A stretch of DNA of 64,000 bases. Origin: Fimenecus sp964540535. GTDB lineage: Bacteria; Bacillota; Clostridia; Oscillospirales; Acutalibacteraceae. Shown here one piece after another: positions 61,838 through 64,000 of this stretch (within the stretch, counting starts at the first letter, position 1; each line of letters opens with the position of its first letter). The DNA lies in contig CAZIMO010000004.1 in assembly GCA_964540535.1 (NCBI GenBank), positions 62,001-126,000 of the forward strand, given 5' to 3'. The position numbers were made by a program, and so were the translations under genes. Below the pieces are notes generated by a model that made no database searches, was not told the DNA's origin, and saw only the letters and a list, made by a program, of their open reading frames with translations.

Positions 61838-63100
61838 TCAGCCGACATAGCAACACATCAAAAGCCAAGCGATATCGGCATTAATTGAGCTATCGTTAGT
61901 ACCTGCGGGAGTTTTAAAGATGTAGCCCATACTGTTAATATCCCACCAACCTTGATAATCGCCGAATTGCTGAATGATGTATTTCAAATCTTCGTCAAGA
62001 GGATAAACACCCTCTGTTTCATCTACGCACTCAATATAATTAAGAAGGCATTCTGAATAGCTTTCTTTCTTAACAAAGTCGCCGTTATCATCAAAGAAAT
62101 ACTTCATAACATGGGAAGAATCAGTAATCTTTTTAAAGCAGTCGATATAATCGCTGTTTTCAGTAAGACGGACAAGCACCAAAGGACCGTTTGCCGTATT
62201 CAAATGATAGAAGCCTTCGTCTTCATTGTAAACAAGCTTATATGTATCAGTTGAAGCAGTTAAGTCAAACTCTTTAATCTGTACACCTGCCGGCAATGTA
62301 TATTTTGCAATATCAGTGGTTGACTGGTATACAGTCCAAGGCTCGTCAACAAAAGTTTTAATCGGGTCGCCGATACGGTTAATAGCAAGAATACAGTTTG
62401 TTGCATTAGCGTCAAGCGCATCAATACCTAAAACATAAGTTACTGCACCGCCGTCGCTGCTTGAACCAAGCATACCTGCATTGATAGACTCTGTAAACTT
62501 ATTATCAGTTACTTCTGAAATATTATCAAGCTGAACAAAGCTTGGCGAACCGTAATTTCCAAACTGAACATTTGCGTCGCCGATTATGGAAAACTCATAA
62601 TTACCTGCTTCTTTAGGTGTGAAGAGGAAGAAGTTTCTATGCTCGTTTGACAACTCAACATAGGTACAGCCTGCCGATACATAATATACATCAAAGCTGT
62701 CATAAGTCTTAAGTAACTCGTCGCGATCTTCTTCTCTGGGAACCAAAATATTCTTGGTTTCTCCCGAAAGCTTATAAGCTACAATTAAATCAATTTCATT
62801 TTTGTTCGCTGTAACAGTCTGGTTCTCATCGTAATAATACTCAACACCAGTGCCGGTGAATGACAGTGATATTGTATATTCTCCTTTTGCGAGCTTTTTA
62901 GTTGCTATGCCGTTTTCATCGCAAGCCTGCATCGCAACATTTTTGCCGTCTTGCATAAAGTTAACAACTACACCTTTATAAGGGTTGCCGAGAGCATCTT
63001 TAACCGTAACTGAATATGTTTTATCGCCTCCGCAAGCGCTAAATGCAAAAAGAAGAGAACATACCAAAACAAGAGCTACAATGCTTTTAATTTTTTTCAT
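61838..63100 (-). CDS. Lipoprotein with shared C-terminal domain
   Basis: 420 residues. Lipobox FSACGG. N-terminal carboxypeptidase-regulatory-like unit (TYSVTVKDALGNPYKGVVV, DENGIATKKLAKGEYTISL). Middle PPC-like part (NFFLFTPKEAGNYEFSIIGD). The C-terminal 150 residues (GFYHLNTANGPLVLVRLTE, GVYPLDEDLKYIIQQFGDYQGWW, quoted in part: VYPLDEDLKYII; LLMCCYVG) align with the C-terminal domain of the 738-residue protein. It lies 38 bases after the incomplete gene upstream and overlaps the TlpA-like gene's first start. Function unknown. Confidence 0.82.
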   Translation of the reverse strand: MKKIKSIVALVLVCSLLFAFSACGGDKTYSVTVKDALGNPYKGVVVNFMQDGKNVAMQACDENGIATKKLAKGEYTISLSFTGTGVEYYYDENQTVTANKNEIDLIVAYKLSGETKNILVPREEDRDELLKTYDSFDVYYVSAGCTYVELSNEHRNFFLFTPKEAGNYEFSIIGDANVQFGNYGSPSFVQLDNISEVTDNKFTESINAGMLGSSSDGGAVTYVLGIDALDANATNCILAINRIGDPIKTFVDEPWTVYQSTTDIAKYTLPAGVQIKEFDLTASTDTYKLVYNEDEGFYHLNTANGPLVLVRLTENSDYIDCFKKITDSSHVMKYFFDDNGDFVKKESYSECLLNYIECVDETEGVYPLDEDLKYIIQQFGDYQGWWDINSMGYIFKTPAGTNDSSINADIAWLLMCCYVG

Positions 63101-63138
63101 TTTATCAAACTCCTTTACAGGAAATTAAAGAGTAAAAA

Positions 63139-64000
63139 TTATTTACCGAAGTTATCGTAGTAATAACAAATCTTAATCCATGAATTATCTACATCTTTAA
63201 ATGTATATTTATCCATAAGAAGCTGAAGAATTTCAGCAAGGCGCTTATCAACTACTACACAACCGTCTTTTTCTGTGCCGGACTTATCAATTTTAGCTGC
63301 ATATGCACGCATTTCTTTAGTAAGATCGGGACCGTCACCGTGATAACGACCTGCAAAAATATCTTCTATCTGGTAAGACTCTGCATATGCATCATACTCT
63401 TCACCCCAGAGCTTTTTCAGATATTGTTCAGTTTTTTCTATATCGTTACCGTTCTGCGCCATATATGCAAGGATTTCATGGTCAGTTTCAGATTTTCTGA
63501 AATCGAATGCGCTCAATTCAATCATTTCAAGAATTGAATGGTCAAAAATATTTGTAATACCTGTAAAGTCAGCGTAAATCAAGCTGTTGCTCTTTGATTC
63601 GTAATATTTTCCATCTTTTAACACAGGAGTGATACCGCCGGAAATAATATCGTACATTACATCGCCTGTAGCGTTAGAATCATATGTGAAATAACCGGGT
63701 GAGCAAGCGCGGAAGAGTTTATATGACGCGCCTATGAACTCAACATCGTAATTGATTGTACCTGTTGCATAAAGATCCCAGAACGCCATATCAATATAAT
63801 ATGTTTTACCGGCTTCCATATAATAAACCATTGAGCAGTTAGAAGTATCTGAATACATTCTTTCATCATGCTCGTATGTATAGATTATTTCACCTTTTGC
63901 GTTGTAAATCCATGCATCAATACCCTCTTCATAATCGCTCTTTGAAGTAAATCTGTAAACGCCGGATTTTGATGGGACAAATTTTGACAAGTAACCTCTC
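63139..64000 (-). CDS. Surface protein of the same mosaic family, 5' end outside window
   Basis: An open frame of at least 287 codons enters from beyond the right edge; the TTG at 63990 is not a real start, as coding sequence continues before it. The N-terminal visible part is a PPC-like module (LSKFVPSKSGVYRFTSKSDY). The C-terminal part (YESKSNSLIYADFTGI, DGCVVVDKRLAEILQLLMDK, WIKICYYYDNFGK) matches the pattern of the shared domain, but with VVD and CYYY rather than the ANGP and CYYF of its relatives. It is the first visible gene of the cluster that runs to 59482. Role unknown. Confidence 0.75.
   Translation of the reverse strand, partial: RGYLSKFVPSKSGVYRFTSKSDYEEGIDAWIYNAKGEIIYTYEHDERMYSDTSNCSMVYYMEAGKTYYIDMAFWDLYATGTINYDVEFIGASYKLFRACSPGYFTYDSNATGDVMYDIISGGITPVLKDGKYYESKSNSLIYADFTGITNIFDHSILEMIELSAFDFRKSETDHEILAYMAQNGNDIEKTEQYLKKLWGEEYDAYAESYQIEDIFAGRYHGDGPDLTKEMRAYAAKIDKSGTEKDGCVVVDKRLAEILQLLMDKYTFKDVDNSWIKICYYYDNFGK

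Overview
The window is low-GC DNA from an anaerobic, probably gut-dwelling Clostridia-type Firmicute. The Oscillospirales/Ruminococcaceae are the best guess. Signs of this are a membrane-anchored cohesin and a dockerin-bearing subtilase, the germination protein YpeB, an L-fucose operon, a choloylglycine/bile-salt-hydrolase-type enzyme, class B sortases, SipW-type signal peptidases, a rubredoxin-tailed flavin reductase, and strong Gram-positive ribosome binding sites. No rRNA, CRISPR array, integrase or intact insertion sequence was seen.

Layout. 1-3.1 kb (minus): a cobalamin riboswitch with terminator leads into a small homing-endonuclease-repeat protein and a large secreted protein with a transcobalamin-like DUF4430 domain, cut by the window start. 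3.1-4.1 kb: a Nudix hydrolase and a small Cys-motif protein. 4.2-18.5 kb (minus): one long surface operon, SipW peptidase 1, TasA-like major protein, TasA-like membrane protein, SipW peptidase 2, three more TasA-like proteins, and a 2.86-kilo-residue secreted repeat protein. 18.8 kb: tRNA-Pro(GGG). 19-25 kb (plus): a broken EEP nuclease, an M28 peptidase, a lipoprotein, NAD synthetase with an apparently dead glutaminase half, and a flavin reductase-rubredoxin. 25-29 kb: anchored cohesin protein, membrane protein, RluA-type pseudouridine synthase, APH-type kinase and a 5'-3' exonuclease remnant. 29-33 kb (minus): TPP riboswitch-ThiT, RecD2, RNase P RNA and a 280-bp element with terminal inverted repeats.

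33-42 kb (minus) is a tight eight-gene run: cysteine desulfurase, ThiI, PncC, two class B sortases, a CinA-like/SpoIID fusion, GalE and a HAD phosphatase. 42-48 kb holds ypeB, an Asn-rich lipoprotein, pnuC behind a leader attenuator, an MFS transporter-BSH pair and a FliB-like protein. 48-51.5 kb is the subtilase-LRR-dockerin protein. 51.6-57 kb is the L-fucose operon (fucA, fucU, kinase, fucI) with a divergent AraC regulator. 57-64 kb (minus) is a mosaic cluster of lipoproteins and surface proteins around a TlpA-like thioredoxin.

How it works together: much of the window builds and decorates the cell surface (signal peptidases, sortases, filament-like proteins, cohesin/dockerin, lipoproteins). 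The rest feeds a gut lifestyle through uptake or salvage of B12, thiamine and nicotinamide riboside, mucin-derived fucose catabolism and bile-salt or amide hydrolysis. The most promising undescribed systems are the dual-SipW/TasA-like/giant-protein operon, the lipoprotein-TlpA mosaic cluster, the B12-controlled transcobalamin-like surface protein and the CinA-SpoIID fusion. All functional statements rest on reading motifs by eye; no database search was run.
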